Source: Cyanophora paradoxa (lineage: Eukaryota > Glaucocystophyceae > Cyanophorales > Cyanophoraceae). From it: a stretch of DNA of 64,000 nt. The notes under the pieces were generated by a model. The model made no database searches. It saw nothing but the letters and a program-made list of their open reading frames with translations, and was not told the DNA's origin. The stretch lies in contig QPMI01000516.1 in NCBI GenBank assembly GCA_004431415.1, positions 124,001 to 188,000 of the forward strand, in the 5' to 3' direction. Position 1 is the stretch's first letter, and each line of letters begins with the position of its first letter. The position numbers and the translations under genes were made by a program. This document shows positions 35,101 through 44,941 of this stretch, in pieces.

Positions 35101-37090
35101 CCTTGCCGACGAGCTCGGGACGCACCGTACCCCCTTCGCCTTCCGTGCGCCGTACCCCCACACACATCAAACGTGAAGCAGACCTTATTTATGTCCCCGC
35201 TCAGAATCGTACCTGAGGCTGTGCCTGGCCTGCGAGGAGGAGGCGGTGCGGGAGCTGGGGCCCGAGCTGAGGGTGCGCGGCCTCCCCGAGGACGCCAACG
35301 GGCTCGCCCGGCGCGTGCTCGACGCCTGCGACGCCGCACGGGTGCGCTTCGACACCATCTCCTTCGGCTTCGTGGTGCGCCGTACCCCTCCCCCGCTTGA
35401 CCCTGTCTCCACCCATTCTGACTCCGCTTCCTCCCGCCCTCAGATCGACCACCTGGCCTCCAGGCAAGCAGCTGATCCGCTGCGGCGAAAGCCTCGCCCG
35501 CGGCCTTTGCCTGAGCCTCTGCTTTCGCCGCAGCGATCGCGTGGCGGCGGCCCGCGAGTGGATTGCCGAGGCGCGCGCCGCGGGCGAGGTACCCCCCCTC
35601 TCCTCCCCCCCCCCCCGGCCCCCCACCCCACCCTTTCCCCTCTTTCTCACCCCTCACCCCCCCCCCCCTCCAGGTGGACCTGGGTACTTACCTGAAGCCG
35701 CTGCGGGCGGCCATCGCCACGCGCGACCTCGACGAGGTACCCCCCCCTCCCCTCCCCTCCCCGCCACCCCCGTTCACCGTTCACCGCCCCCGCCTCATCA
35801 GATCCGGGGCCTGCTGGAGATGATGGAGGAGGATGGGCTGGGGATCGGCCCGGCCTCCTCGCTCCGCACCGTCGAGGTCTGTCCACGGGGGGGGCGGGGG
35901 GCGCAGGGGGCGCCGGGGGCGCAGGGGCGGGGCGGGGCGGGGCGGGCGGCCTTTTAGCTTGTGCCCTCATAGCTTTAGCTCGGGCTGGGGCAAAGGATAG
36001 GTAGGATAGGTATCTTAAGCTAAGGTTGGCTATATAGGACGGATAGGTATCTTCACTCCGCACCGTCAAGGTCCGCGGGGGGGCGCGGGGGGCGCGGGGG
36101 CGGGGCGGCCTCTTAGCCTGCGGCCTCCTTGCTGTTAGCTTGAGTCCGCCCCGGGGCGAAGGGACGTAGGGGCAGGCAGGGCGGGGCGGGGCGGGGCGGG
36201 GCAGCCCCTTAGCTTAGGACCGTATCGGCGCACTGCTTTCAGCAGCACGGCTCTGACGCGTACCCCCCCCCCACCTCCCCAGGCGCTGCAGGGGATGGAC
36301 CGGGCGCTGTTCGCGGCGGCGGTGAAGCGGCTGGCGCTGGCGGGGGCCCTCGTCGGGCGCGCCCGCGACGCCGCCGCCCTCCTCGCCGACTGCCACGCGT
36401 GCGCCCGCTTTGCTTCGCCCCGATCCTAAAAGATTCTGCTTGAGTGCCACGCGTCCGCCCCGCTCCGCCCCAGTCTAGAGCCTAGATACTAGATTCTAGA
36501 TTTTAGAGCCGAGTGCCACGCGTGCGCTCTGCTTTGCTTTGCTTCGCCCCGATCCTAGAGGATCCTAGAGCCCCGGCCCCGAGATCCTAGATTCTAGAGC
36601 CGAGTGCCACGCGTGCGCCCCGCCCGCGCCTCTCGCCCCGCCCCAATACTAGGAGATCCTAGAGCCTATGAGACTCTCTCGGCTAGATCCCAGCGGGCCC
36701 GCCCCGCCCCATCCCGCCCCGCCTCCGCCTCCGCCCCGCCCCGCCCCATCTTCCGTCTTCTGATGCGTTTCCCCTCAATGTCTAACAGGGCGGGTATGGC
36801 GGCGGACGCCGGCCTGCTGGCGCCCCTCCTCCTCGCCTGCGCCGAGCGGGGCCCCGCCGCCTGGGCCGAGGGCCGCGCCGTCTGGCGCCTCGCCCGCGAC
36901 CTGGGCCTGCACTCCGCGGCCCCTGTCGCCCGTGCGCCCGAATTTGATCTGATAGAATCTGATCTGATCTGATCTGATCTGATCCGATCCGATCCGATCC
37001 GATGTGCGTGCAGGGGCGTACGAGCGGCTCTGCGGGGCCTGCCAGGGGGACCCCGCCGCCGCCGCCGACATCGCCGCCGACCTCGGGTGA
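29054..37090 (+). CDS. Pentatricopeptide (PPR)-like organelle RNA-binding protein with internal tandem duplication
   Basis: The start at 29054 gives an Arg/Ala/Ser-rich, acid-poor leader resembling an organelle transit peptide. Helical 30-40-residue repeats follow. PPR-type signatures are RRDWRGGYAVWQAARRSGCEPN, given here only to its first part as WRGGYAVWQAARRSGCEPN, then LLSLCLACEEEAVRELG, ARRWADEARAAG and WKSGRTLW. Exons read: 29054-29765, 29825-29969, 30046-30133, 30214-30416, 30483-30658, 30726-30863, 30923-30981, 31055-31124, 31192-31393, 31467-32411. From about 32210 the same module recurs with the same exon order and intron phases to about 34290, 2.65 kb away. A third, degenerate copy (about 34560-37090) keeps AAKRRDWPAGCAFW and LRLCLACEEEAVRELGPELR. 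The stop is TGA at 37088-37090, though that GTGAGC could also be a donor. PPR proteins bind organellar RNA; the target is unknown. Confidence 0.75.
35877..36281 (+). other. PPR-gene intron with duplicated exon edge
   Basis: The exon ends CTCCGCACCGTCGAG at 35876. The 18-base junction 35862-35879 recurs with one change at 36056-36073, 194 bases downstream. In both copies it is followed by a G-rich stretch and then CGGCCTTTTAGCTTG- or CGGCCTCTTAGCCTG-like sequence. The copy brings a second potential GT donor. The acceptor is the CAG before the exon reading ALQGMDRALF. Confidence 0.75.
36399..36789 (+). other. PPR-gene intron with three extra copies of its donor junction
   Basis: The exon ends GACTGCCACGC and the donor is GTGCGCCC (GT at 36399). 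TGCCACGCGT(G/C)CGCCC recurs at about 36445, 36514 and 36605. The copies are separated by variable linkers rich in GATCCTAGAG, TCTAGA and GCTTCGCCCC. Each copy offers another donor. The next exon begins near 36789 (GGGTATGGCGGCGGAC). Confidence 0.75.
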
Positions 37091-37895
37091 GCCTCGGCCC
37101 TCCGGTTCTTTCACCGGACTGTAGTCTTTAGATCCTTTCTAAATTACCCCGCCTCCATATTACCGTGTCTTTCACCGAACATGTTTGGATCCGATCCTCC
37201 CGTCTCTTCAGGCTTTCGTCCTGACGCGGCCGGGCGGGCAGGGCCGCGGGGCTCGAGCCCGCCACCGCCCGGCGGCCCCGCGCGAGCCTCGGCACCCTTG
37301 TCAAGTGAGCCCGGCGTCAACATCCAAGGCCCCGGGCCCCGGGCCCCCTCCGCTCTCTCCCACGGGGTACAGCACCCTCCGCCCCGCTCTTCCCCCTCCC
37401 CCCCTCCGTTCTCTCCCCAGTGTAGCCCCTCCTTTTTAATTTCCCTTCCCATTTAATCCCCCTCCGAAGCTCTTTGCGTCGTATTTGTGTTCGGCGGTCT
37501 CTTTTTCCCTTTCTCAGAGCGTTCGGACCCTCCGTTCTTTTTGTCCGCCGCTTTTGTCATCGACGTCGACAGAGAGAAAAGCCTCAAGCTTGCGCTAGAG
37601 AAGAATCGGCGCGGGGCCGGGTACACGATCGCGAGGGGAAATCAAAGGGAGAATCGAATTCGAAGGCGACCCGCATCGAAGAACCAGCCGCAGCACGGCC
37701 TTGACTCGCGCAGCAGAGCCTCGCGCGCGCCGACGTCGATACCCGCGGCGGCAGCAGAATTTGAATTCTCGAGCTCAGCTGCAGGCGAATTTCTAGAAGA
37801 GGCGGAATTTCAAAGCGGCCATTGAAGATCAAAACACGAAGCTTATTCAATCGAAGCAGACCCGCGACGAGCCGATTGCAGCGTCCGCGACATCA
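37091..37895. other. Intergenic spacer
   Basis: No family-like gene is seen. The GATCTGATCTGATCCGATCC run just upstream (36955-37000) lies in the last PPR intron. A Phe/Arg-rich frame at 37487-37828 is open for about 110 codons (SERSDPPFFLSAAFVIDVDR) and could be a small gene or a 5' exon of the downstream F-box gene, but nothing confirms it. Confidence 0.4.
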
Positions 37896-40410
37896 ATGCC
37901 GCGGGATGTCGAATCAACCGCATGCGCAGCAGCGGGAGCGATCGATGTCAATGCGCTGCCGGATGACGTTATGAGAGAGAAGCTGTTCCGTGCGTTCGGT
38001 TTCGAGGCGAGCTGGGCCCTGCGGAGCGTGTGCAGGTCCGATAGAAATTTCTGCTTGTGCAGTGCGCGCGCCCTTCAGTTCGAATTCCGACTTAGCGGGA
38101 ATTTCGACGTCAGGCGGTGGCGGCAAGTTATCGAGCAGACGGAGTGGCCGGACGTGGATCTGCGGATCAAGTGCGACAGAACAGCTGCAGCTGTAAACTG
38201 GTTTGAAATGTAATCTCCTGCGCATGCGGATGGCCCCTGCAAAATAAATTATGATTATTAAGAGCGGAACCTGACACCAAAGTCAGCGGCGCGGGACATA
38301 ACTGCCTGTCGGCGCTCTCGGCCGTCGAGAACGGCAGGCTTCGGCTCGGAGGCGCCAGCCTCTGCCTGCGGGTGGAGCTACCATCTGGCCCGTTCGCCAT
38401 CGCGGGCGCGGACTCGGGCATGATGTTTGCGGTGTGCAGGCTCCTCGCAGCAATCACGACCAGCGGCTCGCGATCGGTGCTGCCGCGGCCAAAGCAGGCC
38501 GTAGTTGAGCTTCTCGGGGGCCCGTGCCCTTTTGATTTTGACGTCGACGATGAAGACCGTGAAGCCGTCGATTACTCTGGCTTCGTCAGCGCCTACCTGC
38601 TCGGCGTGCTGCGGGCGCTGCGGCCGGCGGAGGGGGCGGCCAGCACTCTGGAGAGCCTCAGTGTTGGCATCACTCACGAGGAGTTCGCGCGCCCCAGATA
38701 CCTCGGCTACCCCGGCCGGTCGCCGTACGCGTGGCCGCGAGCCAACGAGCTGCAAGCCGCCCTCGCCCCGTTTGGCCAACTCCACACCTTCACTGTCTCT
38801 TTCAACGGGTCGGATTCCGGCGTCGGCCCCGATGCCGCAGCGGCCATCGCCAACTGCTGCCCTCTCCTCCGCTCCGTCAGCCTCCGCCCATTCGATCGCG
38901 AGTTGCAGATGCCCGCCGTAATGGCGGCTCTCGCGCGTCTGGGGCGGCTCGAGCACCTGGTTCTGATGCTGGATGGTGACAGCGTTCCCCACGGAGGCGG
39001 CCTCGGGTTGGTGCAACTCGCCGATGGCGCCGCGGGGAGAAGCCTTCGGAGCATCGACTTCGTTGGCAAGAGGAAACTGTACAAGCGCGCGACGGAAAAT
39101 TGCGTTGGGGTTTTGATAGCGATTCATTCCTCTAATCATCAATGTTCTGAATTGGCCGCGCTGTGGGGGAGGTTCAAATTTAGCTGGCCGCAGGGAAGGA
39201 GAGTTTCCGAGTAGATCCACTTCGTGCCCGGATTTCGAGCCTTTGCATGTTCCAATCAGTGACAGCGAGCTGCTCGCCCTGAGCAGCATGCCCAACATCG
39301 AGTTCATTGGAACGCTGTGGGTGCGAATTCCGAGTCGGATTCGAAGCCTGTTTGCTGGCCTCGCCCAGTTTAATTTACGTCGCCGGATTAATATTTTCGC
39401 TCTCAGCTTCGCTCTCTACGCGTGTCACCTGCAGCCATTCTGGCATTTGGCCGCAGCCCGACTCTGCGTGAGGTATCCTTGGCTATCGGTTATCCTGGAG
39501 CCCTGGTGGATGCGATTTCCATCGTGCATTCTATCTATGCCCTGGTGGATGCGATTTCCATGGCCAGCCTGCAGCTGTCTCGTCTGGAAAGGCTCAAGCT
39601 TTCCGTGCACGTGTATGCATGCTTTCATGCTTATCAATTTGAAAGCTACGGCGTCGTCGTCGCCGTTCTCGGGAGCCCCGGCGTGCATCACGCCCTGCAG
39701 CTGGTGGATTTGGAGCTGATCCTCGACTCCAAACGGGATCCCACTCCTCTGCGCGCCATCGCCGAGGCGATTCACACCGTTCATATCGCACTCACGGAAA
39801 GGCTGAATTCATGCAAGTTGATACTGGATGGTGAGCTGGACCCGACGATCTCCGCGCGCCCCGCACCTGTTGTCACGTTCTGTACTGATCATGATGACCA
39901 TTGAATATTGCTCTGCTTGTCAGATTGTCGAGCGGACCGCGTTCTCGCAGTGTTCGAGGCCGCCGGCGCGCAGGGGGCCCGGGCCCTCGCGGCCCCGTCC
40001 CTCCAGTACAGACGGAGGCCGCTGGAGGAGGCGGAGGCGGCGGCTGTCGTGGCGCTGCCGTCCCTCCGCCGCCTCCGAATCCGATCCGACCGCGAGATCG
40101 ACTCCGCCAGCCCCTCCTCCGTACGGCCCTTCGAGGTGCTCCCATATGCATATGCATGCATATGGCCTTTACTGCCTCGCTGCGATATATAGCAGGCCTT
40201 TATTTTATATGGCACACGCATATGGCCTCTATGTAACAGGCCAATGAATCACAATTAAATACACGAGGCCAACCCAAACCTCCCGTTAACTTCGGCCAGA
40301 TCCTCCGGAGGCTGCGCCCGGAGGTCTCGCTGGAACTAGCGGAGTGGAGAAAATCACGCGCTACACTGCGAGCCATGTTCGAAGGCCGCCCGTCCTTCAC
40401 GAATCTGTAG
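37896..40410 (+). CDS. F-box-like, LRR-like protein (second copy type)
   Basis: The ATG at 37896 leads into DVNALPDDVMREKLFRAFGF and SWALRSVCR, an F-box-like helix set, then WRQVIEQTEWPDVDLRIKC. The next exon (within about 38320-39120) reads LRLGGASLCLRVELPSG and a long stretch of LRR-like repeats (TLESLSVGI, QLHTFTVSFNGS, LLRSVSLRPFD, RLEHLVLMLDGD, SLRSIDFVG). Further exons carry SELLALSSMPNIEFIGTL (39258), TLREVSLAIGYPG (39455-39905), an LRIRSDREI segment (about 39920-40135) and a final LRRLRPEVSLELAEWRKS to SFTNL with TAG at 40408-40410. A 39-nt in-frame tandem duplication gives ALVDAIS twice (about 39500-39560). It resembles the minus-strand gene at 26389-28334 in architecture but not obviously in sequence. 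Probable SCF substrate adaptor. Several junctions are approximate. Confidence 0.65.
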
Positions 40411-41017
40411 CTACAGTGCTGTTAGCTTCCAGAAATCGATATCATTAATATTCTTTCGAGAATCACAAGCATATATAGCCGCGCGCGGCCGTACGCGTGG
40501 TACACAAGCTGAATTATATAAGGGAGCCCTGAAGCTGAGCCGTGGGCGGTCATTATTGGTATAACCGTTGATGTATCTCGCACAAATCTAGCACGCTCAT
40601 TGATTCTGATCGTTCTGACATCGCCACTAGGAGAGACCCCCCCAAACTACATACATGTTAGCTACAGAGTTACGCTGTATGTGTGCGCCACAGTGCTCGA
40701 GGGGGGCACACATAGGCATTGATATCGCTTTTATAAAAATAGTTTTTTGCAAATTATATACAAAACGGCGAGCGCACATCCCGAAGCCCCTCAAAATTGC
40801 ATTGACGTTGTGGCCCAAAATATCGACAAGGCGAGGCAGCAATGCAATTGCACGCCCTGAAGCTGAAGCCGTTCACGCGACGGAGAGACACTCCTCCGCA
40901 GCGGGCGCCTCGGCGAGGACCGACTCCATCGCGTCCGCCTCCGCCTCCTCCTCGGCCTGCGCATGGGGCGGCGAAAGCGCTACAAGTTAGATCATGATCA
41001 GGGATTAGCCGGTGGGT
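40411..41017. other. Intergenic spacer
   Basis: Mixed-composition sequence between the convergent F-box-like gene (+) and the Cys-rich gene (-). A GC-rich piece at 40850-40985 is open on both strands but short. No terminator or family-like ORF was identified. Confidence 0.45.
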
Positions 41018-42745
41018 TCAAGGCGACGGGCGCACGATCGCAAGGTCGAGAGCGTCGTCGTCCTCGGCGGCCTGCACCTCTTCGTCGAGCTGGGCCCGGA
41101 CGCGGATCGTGAAGGCTTGGTTCGACGCCTCCTGGTTGCGCGCCTGGATCTGCTGCGTGCCGCTGTCGTAGTGCCAGAAGCCCGCCGCATTGCTGACGTC
41201 CGTCGTGGCAATCTTGACTGCCACGCCGCCTGTCCCGACTGCCGTCAGGCTGGAGTCCTGCACCCACCTGCGCCGGCCGGGCGAGCGTGCACGCATCAGC
41301 TTGAGATATCGATAGGATATCTATACATGCACATGCGCATAGCTCACTTGACGCGTGCGTCGGGGTCGGTCGTCTGCGTGGTCCAGCCGCGGATGAGATG
41401 ACCGGACTTCCAGAAGCTGCCGCAGTTGCTGCTGCAGAAGTTCGGCAAATCGGGAATCCGGCCCTGGTTTCCGAGGCCGTGCCAGCCCTCCGCCTCCAGG
41501 TTGTCGCCGGTGGTGCCCGTGAGGTCATTGTATGACCACAGGAACTTCGCGGCGAGGTTGGCTGGCGAGAGACGTCACACGGCGTCAACGCCATCGCTCA
41601 TGGCGTATGGGATCCAGAGCGTATATATCTGAAGTAGGAAAGAAAATCATTTAAATTCCGCTCACCGGCAGTCGGGTCGCATGTTTCGGCGCGAAGGGCC
41701 CAGTCGCCCCACGCATCCTTTTGGGTTTCGTCGAAGAACAAGCACTTGCTGGAGGCGTTCTGCGACGTCCAAACTCGAATTAAATGAATTTAAATGCAAA
41801 GCTATAGCTAGTCCGGATCGCGACTTCGAATTTCCAGACGCACCTCCTGGATTGTAAACTTCTCGCCCGTTTTGGGAAGCGCAGCCTGCAGCATCGATCG
41901 CGATCGATCATGATCAGCTTTGGCGCCTTGCAGGGCGTCATGGAGCTCATGCGCATCCGTGGTTTTACCGCCGTGTAAACAGGGTCGACGTCAACAATAA
42001 AATTACTAGTGCTGATTATAACGAATTGATCATTGCGCCTTTCGGAATTCGTGGCGCACGTAGTTGGTGCAAACGCCATCGTACACGTAGGACTTGGTTC
42101 GTAGCACACCATCAGTTACGAAGCCCTTGCAATAGTCCGCCGCTTCGGTCTTACTGAAGACTTGAAAATTCCCGAGAGTATTGCCCTTGCAGTCCAGGGC
42201 ATCGTTGCAAGAACCAGAAGTGCCGTAGCTATAGGCTGATGGTGTTTGCAGGTTAGAATTCGCAATTGCTAAAGAAGGAAAGTTCAACGCATGTGCACTC
42301 ACAAGAGCCTAAGGCGCCGATCGAGGTTACAGAGGCCGCGACCGAGGCGTCCTGCAGTCCACGATATCGCGATCGATCATGATATGATGATCAGCTTCGA
42401 ATTCGGGGCCCTAGCGCATCAATCACGACGCCCTATGGAGTGGCGCACGTAGTTGGTGCAAACGCCATCGTACAAGTAGGACTTGGTTCGTAGCACACCA
42501 TCAGTTACGAAGCCCTTGCAATAGTCCGCCGCTTCGGTCTTACTGAAGACTTGAAAATTCCCGAGAGTATTGCCCTTGCAGTCCAGGGCATCGTTGCAAG
42601 AACCAGCAGTGCCTAAGGCTGATCATAATCGCAGGTTAGTATTCGTCAATGAAGGAATCCAGATCTAGATGTACGGCAGTGCGTATGCTCACAAGTGCCC
42701 ATGATGTCGAGCGAATTTGCGAAGTCCGATTCCTGCTGAAGAGAT
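41018..42745 (-). CDS. Cys-rich multi-exon protein of unknown function, with duplicated module
   Basis: Unrecognised family. Read on the minus strand, exons encode in order: SDFANSLDIMGTC (about 42740-42692); a Cys module GSCNDALDCKGNTLGNFQVF to CTNYVRH (about 42620-42435); DASVAASVTSIGALGSC (42350-42300); the same Cys module again (42240-42045); ALPKTGEKFTIQE (about 41885-41845); SSKCLFFDETQKDAWGDWAL with CDP (41765-41690); an exon with GWHGLGNQGRIPDLPNFCSS (about 41565-41350); and a terminal exon reading RWVQDSSLTAVGTGGVAVKI to LDLAIVRPSP, stop at 41018. The Cys, Gly and Trp pattern suggests a secreted or surface protein, but no signal peptide was fixed, so the 5' end is uncertain; a TATAAAT lies near 42758-42764 on this strand. 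Acceptors are CAG and donors mostly GTGAGC or GTGCGC. Confidence 0.6.
42045..42665 (-). repeat. Recent two-exon tandem duplication
   Basis: About 190 bases at 42045-42240 recur at 42428-42620 with only a few differences, such as CACGTAGG versus CAAGTAGG and CAGAAG versus CAGCAG. The offset is about 383 bases. The short exon preceding each copy (…SLDIMGTC and …SIGALGSC) is also similar but more diverged. The duplication therefore spans two exons and an intron, and keeps the frame. Confidence 0.9.
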
Positions 42746-44941
42746 GTAGATGCGTAAATTTATAAGCTCGCACTCAGTGACTGCGCATGCGGAACTGCGG
42801 CACTGCGGCACTGCGGCACTTCGCCACAAACCCGAGGCAAAGTTGTAACGCCGTGACGCGTACGGTATACGTATCAGCGCTGCAGCTTTAGCTCTCTAGC
42901 TTTATAGATCTTCAACTCTAAGGCTTCAAAGTTGCCGGTATTGCAGGGCCAGGCCTAGCTATAGCCTAGTAGCTATAGCCTCCTAGGCTGGTCCTGGGCC
43001 CCTGGCTGGATCGCAGCAGCCGTTGCAATTGCGCATGCCAACCGACTTCGAGCTTTAGGCTGCTAGGAGGCTGTGGCCCTATGGAAGCTGCTGCCAAGCT
43101 GGGAGCTCGATCGAGCCTGGGAGCCTGTGGGAGGTGAGGCGGCGGGGCCGGCGGCCGGCGCCGCCCGGCGGCCGCGGGGCCCGCCGGCCGGGGAATCTCA
43201 TAGTAGAGACTCATACTACCGGTACCGTGTAACACTTAATTAGTGCACCAGAAATTAATGCGTTTTTGGACCCGGAGTCCCGGACCCCTAGTATTGATAT
43301 TAATGCGGCACCGAATTAATGCGTTTAATTTTGAAGCTTTTTGGTTGCCGTATGGGGATACATACGCATACAGCAGTTTCTTAGCGTTTCGGTATTAATG
43401 CGGTCCCAAATTAATGCGTAGTGAGGGTCATATATATGTTTTTACGATATATATATAATCGATATCATGATTCATGATCCGACGTGGTGTCATATACATT
43501 GTGTCAATATTAATGTCGCCGAGTCGGCGCCGGCGGATGATTTGAAGCCAATCGTACGTTTCGTACCGATTCGCGCCTACTTCGTTACCGTTACGTATAC
43601 TGTCTACGTAGAGGGGTTGGGCTTGCGGTCAAGCCTTTAAGCCAAGGCCTCAAGTCCGCCCCGCGGCTCAAGCCCTTGCCCCGCTTGGCTTGGACTTGCA
43701 ATTGGAAGGGCTCGCAAGTCTGGGAAGGGGGGGGAGAAGGGGGGGGTGGAGCGGCTTCTAGCCGCACTTTCGCGCGGCAAAGGGGCTAGAGTAAGGTACC
43801 CCCCCCTCAAGCCCTTGCCGAGCTTCGCCCGACTCAATTTACGACTCAATTTACGAGTAATTTACGACCGACTTGAACAAGAAAAAGACGTTTTTGTGCA
43901 CGTTGTTTTTTTAACTGTTGGACCGTTAACGTTGAACCGTTGAACCTTCATTTGCGTCGTAAGACAAAACAACTTGCAAAAACAGAATTCGGACCATCCA
44001 TTGGCCCGCCGGGCCGCCGCCGGGGCGCCGGCGCGCCGGTCGGCCCGGGCCGGCGGCGCCGGCGCCGGCCGTCCGGATCCGCGGCCGCCACTGGCCCGCC
44101 ACTGGCCAGTAGGGCTGGGTTCACTGCGTTCAGCTCGCCTACTAGGCTACCCGGGTATGGCCTAATCACTCCCTAACTTGTAATCACTCCCTACTAGAGT
44201 CCCTAGTAGCGACTCTACTAGCGACTCCTAGTAGCGAGTCCCTAGACAGGACCCTACTGCGCTGCCGCAGTGCGTCTGCGCTGCTGAAGACTGCGCATGC
44301 CCGAGCACTGTGCTTGGCAACTTAGATGGATCGCATCTGGCCCATGGGTCATTTCAAGGGCCGGGTCATTATTCGGCGGGCCCCACAGGCGCTGGCATTG
44401 TCGGTTAGTAACGGCTGACTGGGGCTGGCCTCGAGCTGGCAGATTCTGTCCGGTACCGAGTATGCTTCTAGTATGCCAAATGGCGGCCACTGCTTTGGTA
44501 TATTTCACGTGCTATAGTTCTACCTACTGTAAACGTAGGAATCTTCGACAGCGTCTTTATTTCGTCTATATTCGTCAGCCCTGCACTTTGACGAATATTT
44601 GATACTCTTGAACTGAAATTTTGTATGGAGAGGGGTACTAACGGCTGACCCTTCTATGGCGGAGCCGCGGGCTGACGAAAATTTGATGCCGTCGAACCAT
44701 ATTTTCGTCACGAGTTTCGGGTTTTGTCGAAATTAAGTCTCGACGAACATTTCTACGTTTACAGTATCAAGGTATACAGAAGTCTAACTTGGCCAATCGA
44801 ATCTTTTTCCGGGAAATCTTCGAAGATCTTCAGTGCCCAATCAGATCTTCACTGAGTTGCTAGACTCGGGCTGCGCCCGTACTAATTAATATTTGACTCG
44901 GACGCCGGGCCGAGTCCGACGGTCTAGCAACTCGGCCGAGT
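42746..44941. other. Intergenic stretch with short repeated words
   Basis: No gene recognised in about 2.2 kb. At 43255-43425 the word ATTAATGCG occurs five times, twice as a pair of the form TATTAATGCGG-N5-AATTAATGCGT. At 44160-44250 CTAGTAGCGACT-like words repeat several times. TACTAACGGCTGAC (about 44635) and AGTAACGGCTGAC (about 44407) recur, and CTGACGAA-type pieces flank 44580-44680. Palindromic GGCGCCGGCGCCGGCC blocks lie at 44040-44090. Confidence 0.5.
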
